Shown here piece after piece: positions 18,337-27,384 of a stretch of 64,000 bases of DNA. A model generated the notes under the pieces. That model did no database searches, was not told the DNA's origin, and was given only the letters and a program-made list of their open reading frames with translations. The position numbers and the translations under genes were made by a program. Each line of letters opens with the position of its first letter. Position 1 is the stretch's first letter. This stretch comes from Pseudomonadota bacterium (lineage in GTDB: Bacteria > Pseudomonadota > Gammaproteobacteria > Burkholderiales > Burkholderiaceae_C), in the NCBI GenBank assembly GCA_018241405.1, contig JAFEDY010000022.1:124001-188000 (forward strand), read 5' to 3'.

Positions 18337-21300
18337 CTACATGCGGCACACAGCGGCTGCATTCGGGTAATGGGGGACGGCAGCCATGGGGTAATCGGTG
18401 TAGCCCGCTGGGCCCGGTGTATAAAACGTCCGTCGATCGAATTTCGCAAGCGGAAGACCGCTACGCATTCGCCGGACGAGATCTGGATTGCCGATAAAGT
18501 GGCGCGCAAAAGACACCGCTTCGCCTTCACCACCGGCAATCGCACGCTCGGCCGACTCCGGATCGAAGCCGTCGTTGAGGATCAGGCGCCCGGGAAAATA
18601 CTTGCGAGCGAGGGCGAAGGCGTCGATGTCAGATACCGGCGCGCGCATCACATGCAGATAGGCGAGCCCAAGTGGCGCGGCCTGACGCAGAAACTCCTCG
18701 TGTGTCGCCGCCGAATCTTCATCCCTTGCGTCGTTATAGGTATTCCCCGGATTGACACGAAATCCCACACGATCCGCACCAATAGCGCCCACAATCGCCT
18801 TCAGGCATTCGACCGCGAAGCGCACCCGTTCCGATGCGCTGCCGCCGTACTCGTCCGTACGACGGTTGGTTTCTGAGTACATGAATTGCATAGGCAGGTA
18901 GCCACTCGTGCAGTGCAGTTCCACCCCATCGAATCCGGCCTCGCGCGCTCGAAGGGCAGCCAGGCGATGCGCCTCGATCGCCATCCGGATATCGTCCAGC
19001 GTCATTTCGCGCGGAATGTCGAAATCCTGCATGCTGGCAGCATCGGTATAGATCTGCCCCTGGGCGCGGATGACCGAGGGAGCGAGTGTCGCCACCCCGT
19101 CGGGTTTGATGCGCGAACTGCCTATCCGACCAGAGTGCATGATCTGCAGCACGATCTGCCCCCCACGGGCGTGCACTGCATCGACAACCTTGCGCCAACC
19201 CGCAACGTGTGCGTCGGTCACGATCCCGGGCTGACGACAGTAAGCCTGACCTTCTGCGCAGGGCCAAGTCCCCTCGGCGACGATGAGCCCGGCGTCGGCA
19301 CGCGCCGCATAGTATTCGACCATCAGGTCGTCTGGCACGCCGTCAGGCAGCGCCCGGTTACGCGTCATTGGCGCCATCACGATCCGGTTCGCGAGCACCA
19401 GCGCCCCCAGCGTGAGGGGTCGGAAGATCGCGTACTCTTCAAACTCGTCAGAGCGGTCGCCGACGCCCGGGAGTGCATCAGCAACCAGTTCGGCAATGTC
19501 GAACACCTTGCGCTCGGATCCCTCGCGAGACGCGCTCGAACTCAGCATCAGCAGGCAGAACGAGCAGGAGGTGGCGATCTTGTCGGCGCCAGTATCGAGG
19601 GCCTCACGAGTGCGTACGTCGTTGATTCGCGTGGTGCCGCTCTTCCCCGCACTCCAATAATTGCAGCCACCAGCACCGCAGCACATGCTGTCCTTCCGGT
19701 TGCGAGGCATCTCGATCAATTGTCCGACTGCGGAAAGGACCTTGCGCGGCTGTTCAACAATATCGTTGTGACGCGCAAGGTAGCATGGATCGTGGAAGGT
19801 GATCTTGTCCGCCTCGTCACGCTCCACCTTGAGGCGTCCGTCGGCAATCCACTGCTCGATCAGCACGGAATGCGGAATCGTGACCCACTTCGCCCCCAAC
19901 TCCGGGTAGTAGCGCTCGAAACTGTTGAAGCAGTGTGCGCACATCGTGATGACCTTCTGGATGCCCCGCTCATGGAGGGTCTCGATGTTGTCCTGCGCCA
20001 TCTCCACAAACTGAATCTCGTTGCCGGCCATTTTGGCGGGATCGCCAGTGCAGCGCGCCTCGCCTAGCACCCCCCAGGACACACCCGCGGCTTCGAGGAT
20101 GCGCACCATCGCGCGCGCGACCTCCTGGGCCCGTTCCTCGTAGGTCACGGCACAGCCCAGCCACAACAGGTACTCGGTCTTGCCGGCTTCGAACAAGGGT
20201 ACGTCCAGCCCCTTGCACCAGTCCTCCGGATTGGCAGCGGTCCCAGCGAAGGGGTGCCCACGCGACTCCAGGTTGCGGTTCGCCATCGCCAGCGTGTCCG
20301 GCATCTCGGAGCGATCCATTACCAGGTTTCGGCGGAACTCCAGAATGATCTCCGCCGGATTGTTGCTAACCGGGCACTCCTCGACACAGGCGGCGCAGGT
20401 TGTGCAATCGAAGATGGCCTCGCTCCCGACCTCGTCGATCAGCGCTGGGTCGTCGAATCGGCCCTGCTCAAGGTATTCGGCGCAGGTGAGCATAACCGTC
20501 TTGGGGGACAGCGCCTTGCCGGTCTGTGCCGCGGGGCAGGCCTCCTGGCAGCGGCCGCAGCCCAGGCAGGCGGAGAGGTCGAGCAGGCTCTTGCGCGACA
20601 GTTCGTCCAGCCGCGTTGCGCCTAGGCGGAGCGTGTCTTCGTCGGCGTCGAAGTCGATCGGCGTAAGCTGAATGCCAGGGCGCTTGCGCGCAAACGCCGA
20701 GTTGGCCGGCCCCAACACCATGTGTGAAAGCGGAGTGTATGCAATCAACGCGATGAAGCCGACACCCAGCAGCCCATGCACCCACCACATCAAGGCGGTT
20801 CCACGCATTATCTTGTCGGCATCAAGGCCACTCAAACCCGCGGCAACGAGGCTACCGACGAACTCACCGGAGGGCGGCTGCGGCAGTCCCGCCAAACGGA
20901 AGGACTCGGCTAGAAATCCAGCCACCACGGTCAGCAGCAGCAGGGCCTCCATGCAGATGAAACCCTTGCGCTCACCCCCATCCACCAGCCGAGGCAGGCG
21001 GGCGAGCCGACGCAGGAGGAAAAAGCCCACGCCCGTGAGCATCGCAAGCCCCGCCAACTCGCGTGCCCACCGCATCACTACCGTACCGAACCAGCCCGCG
21101 TACACATCGATGCCGACGAAGCTGAGCGCAAAGCTCGCATGACCAAAAATGGCAATCAGCGCACCGCCAAACAGCAGGGTATGCGCTAGCCCGGCCACCG
21201 GCCGCTTCCAGAGCCGGGAGGTGAGCAAGGCACGATGAAGGAAACTCTCCGCATTGAAGTCACGCCCGAGGAAGTCCGCTTCCTCGCCACCGGGAGACGG

Positions 21301-21432
21301 GTCGCGTCCGTGGGCGATGCGCTGACGGTGGCGCCGCAAACCCAAGATGAGCGCCACCAGTGCAGCACTCAGCAGGACAGCGAGCAAAAGGTATTCGATC
21401 ACCGAAGGAGCGTACATCTCGGGCTTCCCCAT
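18337..21432 (-). CDS. fusion: membrane Fe-S (CCG-domain) oxidoreductase with C-terminal Old Yellow Enzyme domain
   Basis: 1,031 residues. Residues 1-250 contain about five membrane helices like the cytochrome b (NarI-type) part of ETF:quinone oxidoreductases. Two CxxCxxCxxxCP ferredoxin motifs follow (Cys289/292/295/299 and Cys343/346/349/353), then two CCG domains (HDPCYLARH near 547, MCCGAGGC near 583). From about residue 668 a complete OYE-type flavin domain begins (RPLTLGALVLANRIVMAPMTRNR). This joins a quinone-side electron carrier to an enoate reductase in one chain. In the OYE active site His840 is kept, but the residue three later, normally Asn or His, is Ser843. Last gene of etfA-DUF35-ltp1-fusion. 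The last 15 residues, next to the IS scar, look unlike OYE ends. A start at 21417 (after GGGGAAG) is possible. Confidence 0.85.
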   Translation of the reverse strand: MGKPEMYAPSVIEYLLLAVLLSAALVALILGLRRHRQRIAHGRDPSPGGEEADFLGRDFNAESFLHRALLTSRLWKRPVAGLAHTLLFGGALIAIFGHASFALSFVGIDVYAGWFGTVVMRWARELAGLAMLTGVGFFLLRRLARLPRLVDGGERKGFICMEALLLLTVVAGFLAESFRLAGLPQPPSGEFVGSLVAAGLSGLDADKIMRGTALMWWVHGLLGVGFIALIAYTPLSHMVLGPANSAFARKRPGIQLTPIDFDADEDTLRLGATRLDELSRKSLLDLSACLGCGRCQEACPAAQTGKALSPKTVMLTCAEYLEQGRFDDPALIDEVGSEAIFDCTTCAACVEECPVSNNPAEIILEFRRNLVMDRSEMPDTLAMANRNLESRGHPFAGTAANPEDWCKGLDVPLFEAGKTEYLLWLGCAVTYEERAQEVARAMVRILEAAGVSWGVLGEARCTGDPAKMAGNEIQFVEMAQDNIETLHERGIQKVITMCAHCFNSFERYYPELGAKWVTIPHSVLIEQWIADGRLKVERDEADKITFHDPCYLARHNDIVEQPRKVLSAVGQLIEMPRNRKDSMCCGAGGCNYWSAGKSGTTRINDVRTREALDTGADKIATSCSFCLLMLSSSASREGSERKVFDIAELVADALPGVGDRSDEFEEYAIFRPLTLGALVLANRIVMAPMTRNRALPDGVPDDLMVEYYAARADAGLIVAEGTWPCAEGQAYCRQPGIVTDAHVAGWRKVVDAVHARGGQIVLQIMHSGRIGSSRIKPDGVATLAPSVIRAQGQIYTDAASMQDFDIPREMTLDDIRMAIEAHRLAALRAREAGFDGVELHCTSGYLPMQFMYSETNRRTDEYGGSASERVRFAVECLKAIVGAIGADRVGFRVNPGNTYNDARDEDSAATHEEFLRQAAPLGLAYLHVMRAPVSDIDAFALARKYFPGRLILNDGFDPESAERAIAGGEGEAVSFARHFIGNPDLVRRMRSGLPLAKFDRRTFYTPGPAGYTDYPMAAVPHYPNAAAVCRM

Positions 21433-21470
21433 TCAGGCTGGGTTCAAATGTTGAATGCGTTTGATGGCGT

Positions 21471-22664
21471 TCAACGCTTGAGGATGGCCGCTGTGGCATT
21501 GCCACCCAGGCCATTCGTCTGAGCCAGACCGACCCGCGCCCCCTGCACTTGGCGTGCTCCAGCCTCGCCACGCAGTTGCCAGGTCAGCTCTGCGATCTGG
21601 AATACACCCATCGCGGTCGTCGCCTCACCGAAGGACACGAAACCGCCCGAAGGGTTGATCGGCATCCGACCACTTGGCGCGGTTTCTCCCGCCTCCAGCA
21701 ACCGCTCGGCCTCACCCGGCTCGCACAACCCCCATTCCTCGGGAAAAGCGAGCTCGTAGTAGCAGGTGTTGTCCTGGAGCTCGGTGAAGCTGATCTCACG
21801 CGGACCGATACCGGCCTGCTCAAACGCGCGCATTACCGCAGCCTTGGCCTCTGTATGGAAGCTCGGGCCGGAAGGTACCGGCCCAGCAAGGCTGCGCGGC
21901 AAGGCATCTTCGAACGCGATCGTGGCCACCGCGCTGGTGGCCACGGTGATCGGCTTGCGGGTGAAGCGGCGAGCCATCGCAGCAGAACAGATCACCGCAG
22001 CGGCGGCACCGTTCGACACCGGACAGATCTCGAACAAGCGTAGCGGGTCGCTGACGTACGGCGATGAGAGCACCTCGTCTACGCTCACTTCCTTCTGGAA
22101 ACGGGCGAAGGGGTTGCCGACGGCACACTTGCGCGCCTTGACCGTCACCTTGGCCATTTGCTCTTCCGTCGTGCCGAAATCGTGCATGCGGCGACGGGCA
22201 AGCGTGGCCCAGAACGACGGTCCGGGCATGCCGACGCAGCGTTGACGCAAGAACTCCGGATCATTGACATCCTCGACACCCGAGGTCTGGATCATGCCCT
22301 TGGGCATCACCTCGCCGCCAACAACCAACACCATGTTATAGATGCCGCCGGCCACCAGCGAGTAGCCCACATTGAAGGCGTTTCCACCTGCGGCGCAGCC
22401 GGCCGACAGGTTGTAGACCGGAACGCCGGTGCACCCGAGATCTTCGACGATGTCGTTACCGTTCAACCCCCAGCCCTTGCCGCCGGAGAACCGCGAACTC
22501 GCCGCCGACACAGCCTCAATCTGCCGCCAGGACACGCCCGCGTCCTTGAGCGCCATATCGACTGCCGCACGACACAATTCGGTGACCGACTTGTTGCCCA
22601 CGATGGCATCGCCAGTTTTGCCGAACCGATGCATGCCAACACCTAGAACCACGACTTCCTGCAT
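21471..22664 (-). CDS. lipid-transfer-protein thiolase/aldolase (SCP2-thiolase-like), first copy
   Basis: 397 residues of the thiolase superfamily, non-decarboxylating SCP2/Ltp branch. A cysteine sits at the nucleophile position (NLSAGCAAGG, Cys90), but the GHPxG motif of true thiolases is replaced by FGEATTAMG. Proteins of this branch act as thiolases or as retro-aldolases that release a short acyl-CoA, and usually need a DUF35 partner. Such a partner is encoded 13 bp upstream in the same operon. Expected in the cytoplasm on a beta-keto- or beta-hydroxyacyl-CoA; substrate unknown. Confidence 0.82.
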   Translation of the reverse strand: MQEVVVLGVGMHRFGKTGDAIVGNKSVTELCRAAVDMALKDAGVSWRQIEAVSAASSRFSGGKGWGLNGNDIVEDLGCTGVPVYNLSAGCAAGGNAFNVGYSLVAGGIYNMVLVVGGEVMPKGMIQTSGVEDVNDPEFLRQRCVGMPGPSFWATLARRRMHDFGTTEEQMAKVTVKARKCAVGNPFARFQKEVSVDEVLSSPYVSDPLRLFEICPVSNGAAAAVICSAAMARRFTRKPITVATSAVATIAFEDALPRSLAGPVPSGPSFHTEAKAAVMRAFEQAGIGPREISFTELQDNTCYYELAFPEEWGLCEPGEAERLLEAGETAPSGRMPINPSGGFVSFGEATTAMGVFQIAELTWQLRGEAGARQVQGARVGLAQTNGLGGNATAAILKR

Positions 22665-22677
22665 GTTGTTTGCTCCC

Positions 22678-23091
22678 TCAGGTCAGCCTGAATTTCCAGG
22701 ACGTAAAAGCCTTGCCATCCTCGTGATAAATCGGTTCGATGACGAGCTCGACACGCGCACCAACACGCATGCTTTCAGCATCTCCGACCATCTGCCCGAC
22801 AACGCGTAATCCCTCTTCCAGATCGACCACGCCGATCACGTAGGGGCGGAAGGGCGCGTCGAACTTGTGCGGTGCAGGCGGCGTGAAATTGGCGACAGAA
22901 TAGCTCCAAAGGGTTCCGCCCCCGCCGAAACCATGAGCCTCCAGATCGGAGCCGCTGCAATCGGGATTTCGGCAATGCGCCGGAGCGGGAAAATAGGGCG
23001 TGCCACAGCAACGGCAGCGGGCACCCGCCAGCCGCGCGCCACCCACTTCGCTGAAAAGGTTCGGCACGCAGGCTTCGCGCATTTCACTCAT
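22678..23091 (-). CDS. DUF35 OB-fold zinc-ribbon protein, partner of the Ltp thiolase
   Basis: 137 residues. The N-terminal rubredoxin-like zinc ribbon has CRCCG and CRNPDC (four cysteines), followed by an OB-fold with FGGGGTLWSYSV and PYVIGVVDLEEGLRVVGQMV. DUF35 proteins bind acyl-CoA and form complexes with Ltp-type thiolases or aldolases (for example the ChsH2 DUF35 part with Ltp2 in steroid catabolism). Lies between etfA (9 bp gap) and ltp1 (13 bp gap). Confidence 0.88.
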   Translation of the reverse strand: MSEMREACVPNLFSEVGGARLAGARCRCCGTPYFPAPAHCRNPDCSGSDLEAHGFGGGGTLWSYSVANFTPPAPHKFDAPFRPYVIGVVDLEEGLRVVGQMVGDAESMRVGARVELVIEPIYHEDGKAFTSWKFRLT

Positions 23092-23100
23092 GCCGCCCCC

Positions 23101-24048
23101 TCAGGCCTTCGCTGCGCGGATAAGCTCCGGCAGCAGTTCGACACAATCCCCGACGACGCCATACCGGGCGTAGCGGAAGATCGAGGCATCCGGATCGGTG
23201 TTGATGGCGATGATCGTCTTCGCAGCAGAGCAGCCAGCCATGTGCTGGCTGGCACCGGAGATACCGAGCGCGATGTAAAGCCCCGGACGAGTGATCTTGC
23301 CGGTGAGGCCTACCTGACGCGAGGAATCGATCCAGCCGTCATCCACGATCGCACGCGACCCGCCCCACATCCCGCCAAGCGCATCCGCCATATTCTTGAC
23401 AAACTCGAAGTTCTCGCGCTTGCCCAGGCCGCGCCCGCCCGAAACAATGATCTCCGCATCCTCGAGGCGCTGCCCCTGAACCTGCGGCGCCGAGATCACC
23501 TCGAAGACTCCCCCACCGACGACCGACTCCACGTCGACGCGCCGGGTTTCCACTTGGGCAGTTGCATCAACCTTGCGGGCGACGATGGTGGCCGTCACGA
23601 CGGATACGACGTTGCGCGGTGCCTTCAGCAGGTACTCGGCCCGGGTGTCGCCACCGTAGGCACTCGCCTCGGCCCTGAGGGCACCGCCATCCGGCGCCAG
23701 CGAGACCACGTTCGCGAGCACCGGAAGGCCGAGACGTCCGGCCACGCGCGCCGCCACCACACGACCTTCGACAGTCTGATTAAAGAGCATCAGCTCGGGT
23801 GCCTGCGCCGTACAGTAGCCGGCGATGACCGACACGCGCTCATCGACGCTGCCGGGCGAAGCCGTGATCACATCGATCTTGCGCACACCATACAGCGCGG
23901 CCGCAGCTGCGGCCTCCTGCTCGAGCGCGAGCGTCACCACCCAGCGCACCTCGACGCCACGCGCAGCCGCAATCTCCGCGGCAAGTGTCAAGGCCTCTAC
24001 CGCACCCCCTTCAATCCTGTCACCCCAGGAAAACAGAACGATCGTCAT
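23101..24048 (-). CDS. etfA: electron transfer flavoprotein alpha subunit
   Basis: 315 residues. The C-terminal FAD-binding domain is typical: SGGRGLGKRENFE, VGLTGKITRPGLYIALGISG, HMAGCSAAKTIIAINTDPDA and IFRYARYGVVGD. It should pass electrons from acyl-CoA dehydrogenases to a membrane oxidoreductase, which could be the fusion protein in the same operon. Preceded by AAGGAG, first gene of the minus-strand run. Odd: no etfB is found next to it or elsewhere in the window, although alpha and beta genes are normally adjacent. Confidence 0.9.
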   Translation of the reverse strand: MTIVLFSWGDRIEGGAVEALTLAAEIAAARGVEVRWVVTLALEQEAAAAAALYGVRKIDVITASPGSVDERVSVIAGYCTAQAPELMLFNQTVEGRVVAARVAGRLGLPVLANVVSLAPDGGALRAEASAYGGDTRAEYLLKAPRNVVSVVTATIVARKVDATAQVETRRVDVESVVGGGVFEVISAPQVQGQRLEDAEIIVSGGRGLGKRENFEFVKNMADALGGMWGGSRAIVDDGWIDSSRQVGLTGKITRPGLYIALGISGASQHMAGCSAAKTIIAINTDPDASIFRYARYGVVGDCVELLPELIRAAKA

Positions 24049-24444
24049 GACATCCGCTCCTTACTTTGTGTCGCTTTGACTCCGGGCCGATCGCCGACGA
24101 CCCAGCCCGATCTCGAATACCTGCAGCGAAGTCTAGAGGAGCGAACTACCACGTACTGCGCCTCATCGAGTCAGATGGGGCCTTTGCCATTTCATTTTTG
24201 GCCAACCGCACCTCACCTATTCAGCAGCGCGAAAAGGCTGTGTACCCCCTGTATCCGCGCTTTCAACAGACCTAGCGGGAAGGTACTTCGGACTGTCCGT
24301 ATCTGCCATTACTCCGGCCAGTTCCGAAACTCGGAAGCGAGACTGCCGACCTGTGCGCTCCCTAGAATGAATTCCGGCATGGGGGCATCAAATGCAGAGC
24401 ACGCCCATCGTTTTTTCCCAGAATGAATCACGCAGAGGACAAAC
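24049..24444. promoter_or_regulatory. divergent promoter region between the etfA run and the long plus-strand operon
   Basis: About 395 bp without a gene, separating two divergent catabolic operons. It contains small perfect dyads: CGGACTGTCCG at 24289-24299 and TTCCGA-AAC-TCGGAA at 24322-24336. These are candidate regulator sites for the AraC- or LuxR-type proteins of the island; which one binds is not known. Confidence 0.45.
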
Positions 24445-25626
24445 ATGGACTTTGAGTTTTCAGAACAGGAGCGCGAGTTCCTGCGCGATGTCGACGCCTT
24501 CCTCACCGAGAATCACGATCCGAAGGTGATGGACGTAACCCGCGAGAACATGGCTCAGGTGTGCGACACCCCGGAGCGGCGCGCGTTCATGAAGAAACTT
24601 GCTGCCAAAGGTTGGCTAGGCATCACCTGGCCGAAAGAATGCGGCGGCCAGGAGGGTGCTGGCTTCTACGAGTACCTTCTCAACGAGAAGCTTTCATCGG
24701 TCGGCGCACCGCAGATCGGCAAGGGCATCGGCATCATCGGAAAGACGTTGATTAAGGTCGGCTCGGAGAAGCTGAAGAAGGAATTTCTGCCCAAGATACT
24801 CAACGCAGAAGTGGAATTCGCGGTGGGATACTCGGAACCTAGCGCCGGCTCCGATTCGGCAGCAATGCGACTGAAGGCGGAGCGAAGCGGCGACGGCTGG
24901 ATGCTCAACGGACAAAAGGTCTTCACCACCTCGGCACACTTCGCCGACTGGTACTGGGTAGGCGCCCGTACCGACCCCGATGCCCCCAAGCATCACGGCA
25001 TCTCGCTCTTCCTGGTGCCGATGAATCATTCTGGGCTGACCATCCATCCGATGTACACGATGGGCAACGAGCGCACCAACGCGGTCTTCTTTGATAACGT
25101 GTACGTGCCTGACGAGTACCGTGTGGGGGAGCTGAACAAGGGTTTTCAGTACATCGCCGAAGCGTTGGATATCGAACGCTTCACCATGTTCACCCTGTCG
25201 CCGATCCGCGGCCGCATGGAGCTGCTCTCCGACTATGTGCGCAGTGCAACCCGCGACGGAAAACCCCTGCGCGAGGATCCTGTCATCCGGCAGCGCATCG
25301 CCCAGCTGGCCACCGAGTGCGAGGTCGCGCGGGTGCTGAGTATCCGCTTCGTTGACGCTGCACTCCATAGCGACAAGACGCCTACCAACGAGGCCTCGCA
25401 GTACAAGCTCTATGCCACCGAGCTGTCGCGCCGCATTGCGGACGCCACGATGGACATCGTCGGGCCAGGTGCCCAGCTGGCGCTCGGCACCGAGGACGCG
25501 CCGCTGCGCGGTCGCGGCGAAAGCTGCTACACCTACACCGTGATCGATACCATCGGCGGCGGCTCGTCCGAGGTGCAGAAGAACATCATCGCCAAGCGCA
25601 AGCTCGGCCTGCCGAAGAATTTCTGA
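24445..25626 (+). CDS. acyl-CoA dehydrogenase, first copy
   Basis: 393-residue flavoprotein that makes an alpha,beta-double bond in an acyl-CoA and delivers electrons to ETF. N-terminal helical domain, middle FAD segment (VGYSEPSAGSDSAAM, then NGQKVFTTSAHFADW), and C-terminal DTIGGGSSEVQKNIIAKRKLG. The canonical Tyr-Glu-Gly base of short/medium-chain enzymes is not present in that last motif. With the second dehydrogenase at 27919 it may form an alpha2-beta2 enzyme like the steroid side-chain dehydrogenases. First gene of the plus-strand operon. Confidence 0.9.
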   Translation: MDFEFSEQEREFLRDVDAFLTENHDPKVMDVTRENMAQVCDTPERRAFMKKLAAKGWLGITWPKECGGQEGAGFYEYLLNEKLSSVGAPQIGKGIGIIGKTLIKVGSEKLKKEFLPKILNAEVEFAVGYSEPSAGSDSAAMRLKAERSGDGWMLNGQKVFTTSAHFADWYWVGARTDPDAPKHHGISLFLVPMNHSGLTIHPMYTMGNERTNAVFFDNVYVPDEYRVGELNKGFQYIAEALDIERFTMFTLSPIRGRMELLSDYVRSATRDGKPLREDPVIRQRIAQLATECEVARVLSIRFVDAALHSDKTPTNEASQYKLYATELSRRIADATMDIVGPGAQLALGTEDAPLRGRGESCYTYTVIDTIGGGSSEVQKNIIAKRKLGLPKNF

Positions 25627-25643
25627 TCCAGGAGCGGAAGCAC

Positions 25644-26804
25644 ATGTCCGCAATGAAGGATTTGATCGTACTCGACCTGGCGAGTGTAGGCCCGGCCGCA
25701 CGCGCCTCGCGCATCCTTGCAGACTTCGGCATGCAGGTGATCAAGGTGGCGCCGGTGAGCGGAAAGAGCGCTAAACAGGTCGACCCGGTGTTTCATGCCT
25801 ATGGAGCTGGCCGGGGCATGCGAAGGATGCGCGTCGATCTCAAGGCGGACAAGGGCCGCCAACTGATCCGCCATTTGGCCTCTTTTGCCGACGTGCTGAT
25901 CGAGAGCTATCGCCCCGGGGTCGCAGTACGACTGGGCGTGGGCAACGAAGAGTTGTGCGCGCTGAACCCCCGGCTCGTGTACTGCTCCACCAGCGGCTAC
26001 GGTCAGGACGGTCCTTACGCCGGCTGGGTCGGGCACGACATCAACTATCAGGCGCTCAGCGGCTATCTGGCCTGCACAGCTCCCGACGCCGATGGCGTAC
26101 CGGCGCTACCGGGTGCCACCATCGCAGATGGCGCAGGTGGCGGCATGCACGCGGCGCTTTCCATCATCGCTGCACTGCTCGAGAGAGCACATACCGGCCG
26201 CGGAAAATATCTCGACGTTTCCGTCACCGACGGCATGCTGAACCTGATGTCCCTGTACGTGGATCAGTATCTCGCCACCGGCGAGGATACACAGCCGGGC
26301 TCGGGCGTATTGACGGGGAAGTTCGCATGGTACGGCGTTTATCCGACCCGGGACAGGCGGTTCATCTCTGTCGGCGCGATCGAAGCACACTTCTTCCGCA
26401 ACCTGTGCAGCCTGCTCGAACTTGAGCAATTCGCTGAGCGCCAGTACGACGCTGCCGCACAGGACGAGATGCGTGCGGCGTTCCGCGCGCGCTTTCTTGC
26501 CCGCGATCGCGACGAATGGGTAGCACTGCTTGCTGGCGCCGATACCTGCGTAGCCCCGGTGCTATCGATACCCGAGGTTTGCGTCGATCCCCACCTGCGT
26601 GCACGCGGCGATTTCATCTCTGCGGGTCATCCGGAGCGCGGTGAATTCGAGCAGCTCGCCCCGACCCTGGCTGGGTGCGCACGGATTCCACCACCCCACG
26701 TGGTCAAAGCGGCCGCCCACACGGATACAGACGAGATCTTGCGCGACGCCGCCTTGAGCGCGGCTGATATTGCCGCTCTTCATGAGGAGGGATGCATCGA
26801 ATGA
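25644..26804 (+). CDS. class III CoA-transferase (CaiB/BaiF family), copy 1
   Basis: 386 residues. Begins with the class III pattern VLDLASVGPAARASRILADFGMQVIKV (shown in part: LDLASVGPAARASRILADFG), then VDLKADKGRQLIRHLA, and later YCSTSGYGQDGPYAG and VSVTDGMLNLM, all typical. These enzymes move CoA between carboxylic acids through an aspartyl-CoA mixed anhydride. It follows the first dehydrogenase by 17 bp. Unpaired, so probably a homodimer. Confidence 0.88.
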   Translation: MSAMKDLIVLDLASVGPAARASRILADFGMQVIKVAPVSGKSAKQVDPVFHAYGAGRGMRRMRVDLKADKGRQLIRHLASFADVLIESYRPGVAVRLGVGNEELCALNPRLVYCSTSGYGQDGPYAGWVGHDINYQALSGYLACTAPDADGVPALPGATIADGAGGGMHAALSIIAALLERAHTGRGKYLDVSVTDGMLNLMSLYVDQYLATGEDTQPGSGVLTGKFAWYGVYPTRDRRFISVGAIEAHFFRNLCSLLELEQFAERQYDAAAQDEMRAAFRARFLARDRDEWVALLAGADTCVAPVLSIPEVCVDPHLRARGDFISAGHPERGEFEQLAPTLAGCARIPPPHVVKAAAHTDTDEILRDAALSAADIAALHEEGCIE

Positions 26805-26862
26805 GCTATGCGAATCCATCCTCAACCACCTACACCCGGCCTGCACCAAGGAGGGAAGCCCG

Positions 26863-27384
26863 ATGAGCGAAGTCGATACGTTGCCCGAAGCCGCCCGGAG
26901 AATGATCGGTGTACCCCTGTACGAGGAACGCACCGAGTTTCCGATCGAGATCGGCTACGTTTACAACGCCTGCGCGGCCGTGGAAAACGGCAACCCATTG
27001 TTCTGGGATGCCGAGGCCGCGCAAGAGATCGTCGGTGGGCGCATTGCACCGCCAACGATGATGTCAGTCTGGTTCCGACCGCATAGATGGGCGCCGGGTG
27101 CGACAGGCGAGCGCAAGGCCCTGAAAGCGCATTTCGATCTGAAGGAACTGCTCGACCTGCCGGAAGCTGTGGTCGCCAACAACGAAGCCAGCTTCGGCGA
27201 GCCGGTGCGGATGGGCGACACGCTCACCACCTGCCAGGTCGTGCGCTCCATCGGCCCGATCAAACAGACCCGGCTCGGGATCGGGCGCTTCTGGACCATC
27301 GACGTACGCACTACGAACCAGCGCGGCGAGTGGGTCGGCACCGAGGCCTACACGCTGCTTGGCTACCGGAGGCCCGAACAATGA
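26863..27384 (+). CDS. MaoC-like hydratase subunit, FAS1-type N-terminal half
   Basis: 173 residues, with an AAGGAGGG ribosome-binding site 6 bp before the ATG at 26863 (an earlier in-frame ATG at 26770 lies in the previous gene). It resembles the N-terminal MaoC-like dehydratase domain (IGYVYNACAAVENGNPLFWD, GGRIAPPTMMSVWFRPHRW). Such proteins are usually the non-catalytic partner of a hot-dog hydratase heterodimer. The next gene overlaps by ATGA and supplies the catalytic half. Confidence 0.82.
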   Translation: MSEVDTLPEAARRMIGVPLYEERTEFPIEIGYVYNACAAVENGNPLFWDAEAAQEIVGGRIAPPTMMSVWFRPHRWAPGATGERKALKAHFDLKELLDLPEAVVANNEASFGEPVRMGDTLTTCQVVRSIGPIKQTRLGIGRFWTIDVRTTNQRGEWVGTEAYTLLGYRRPEQ

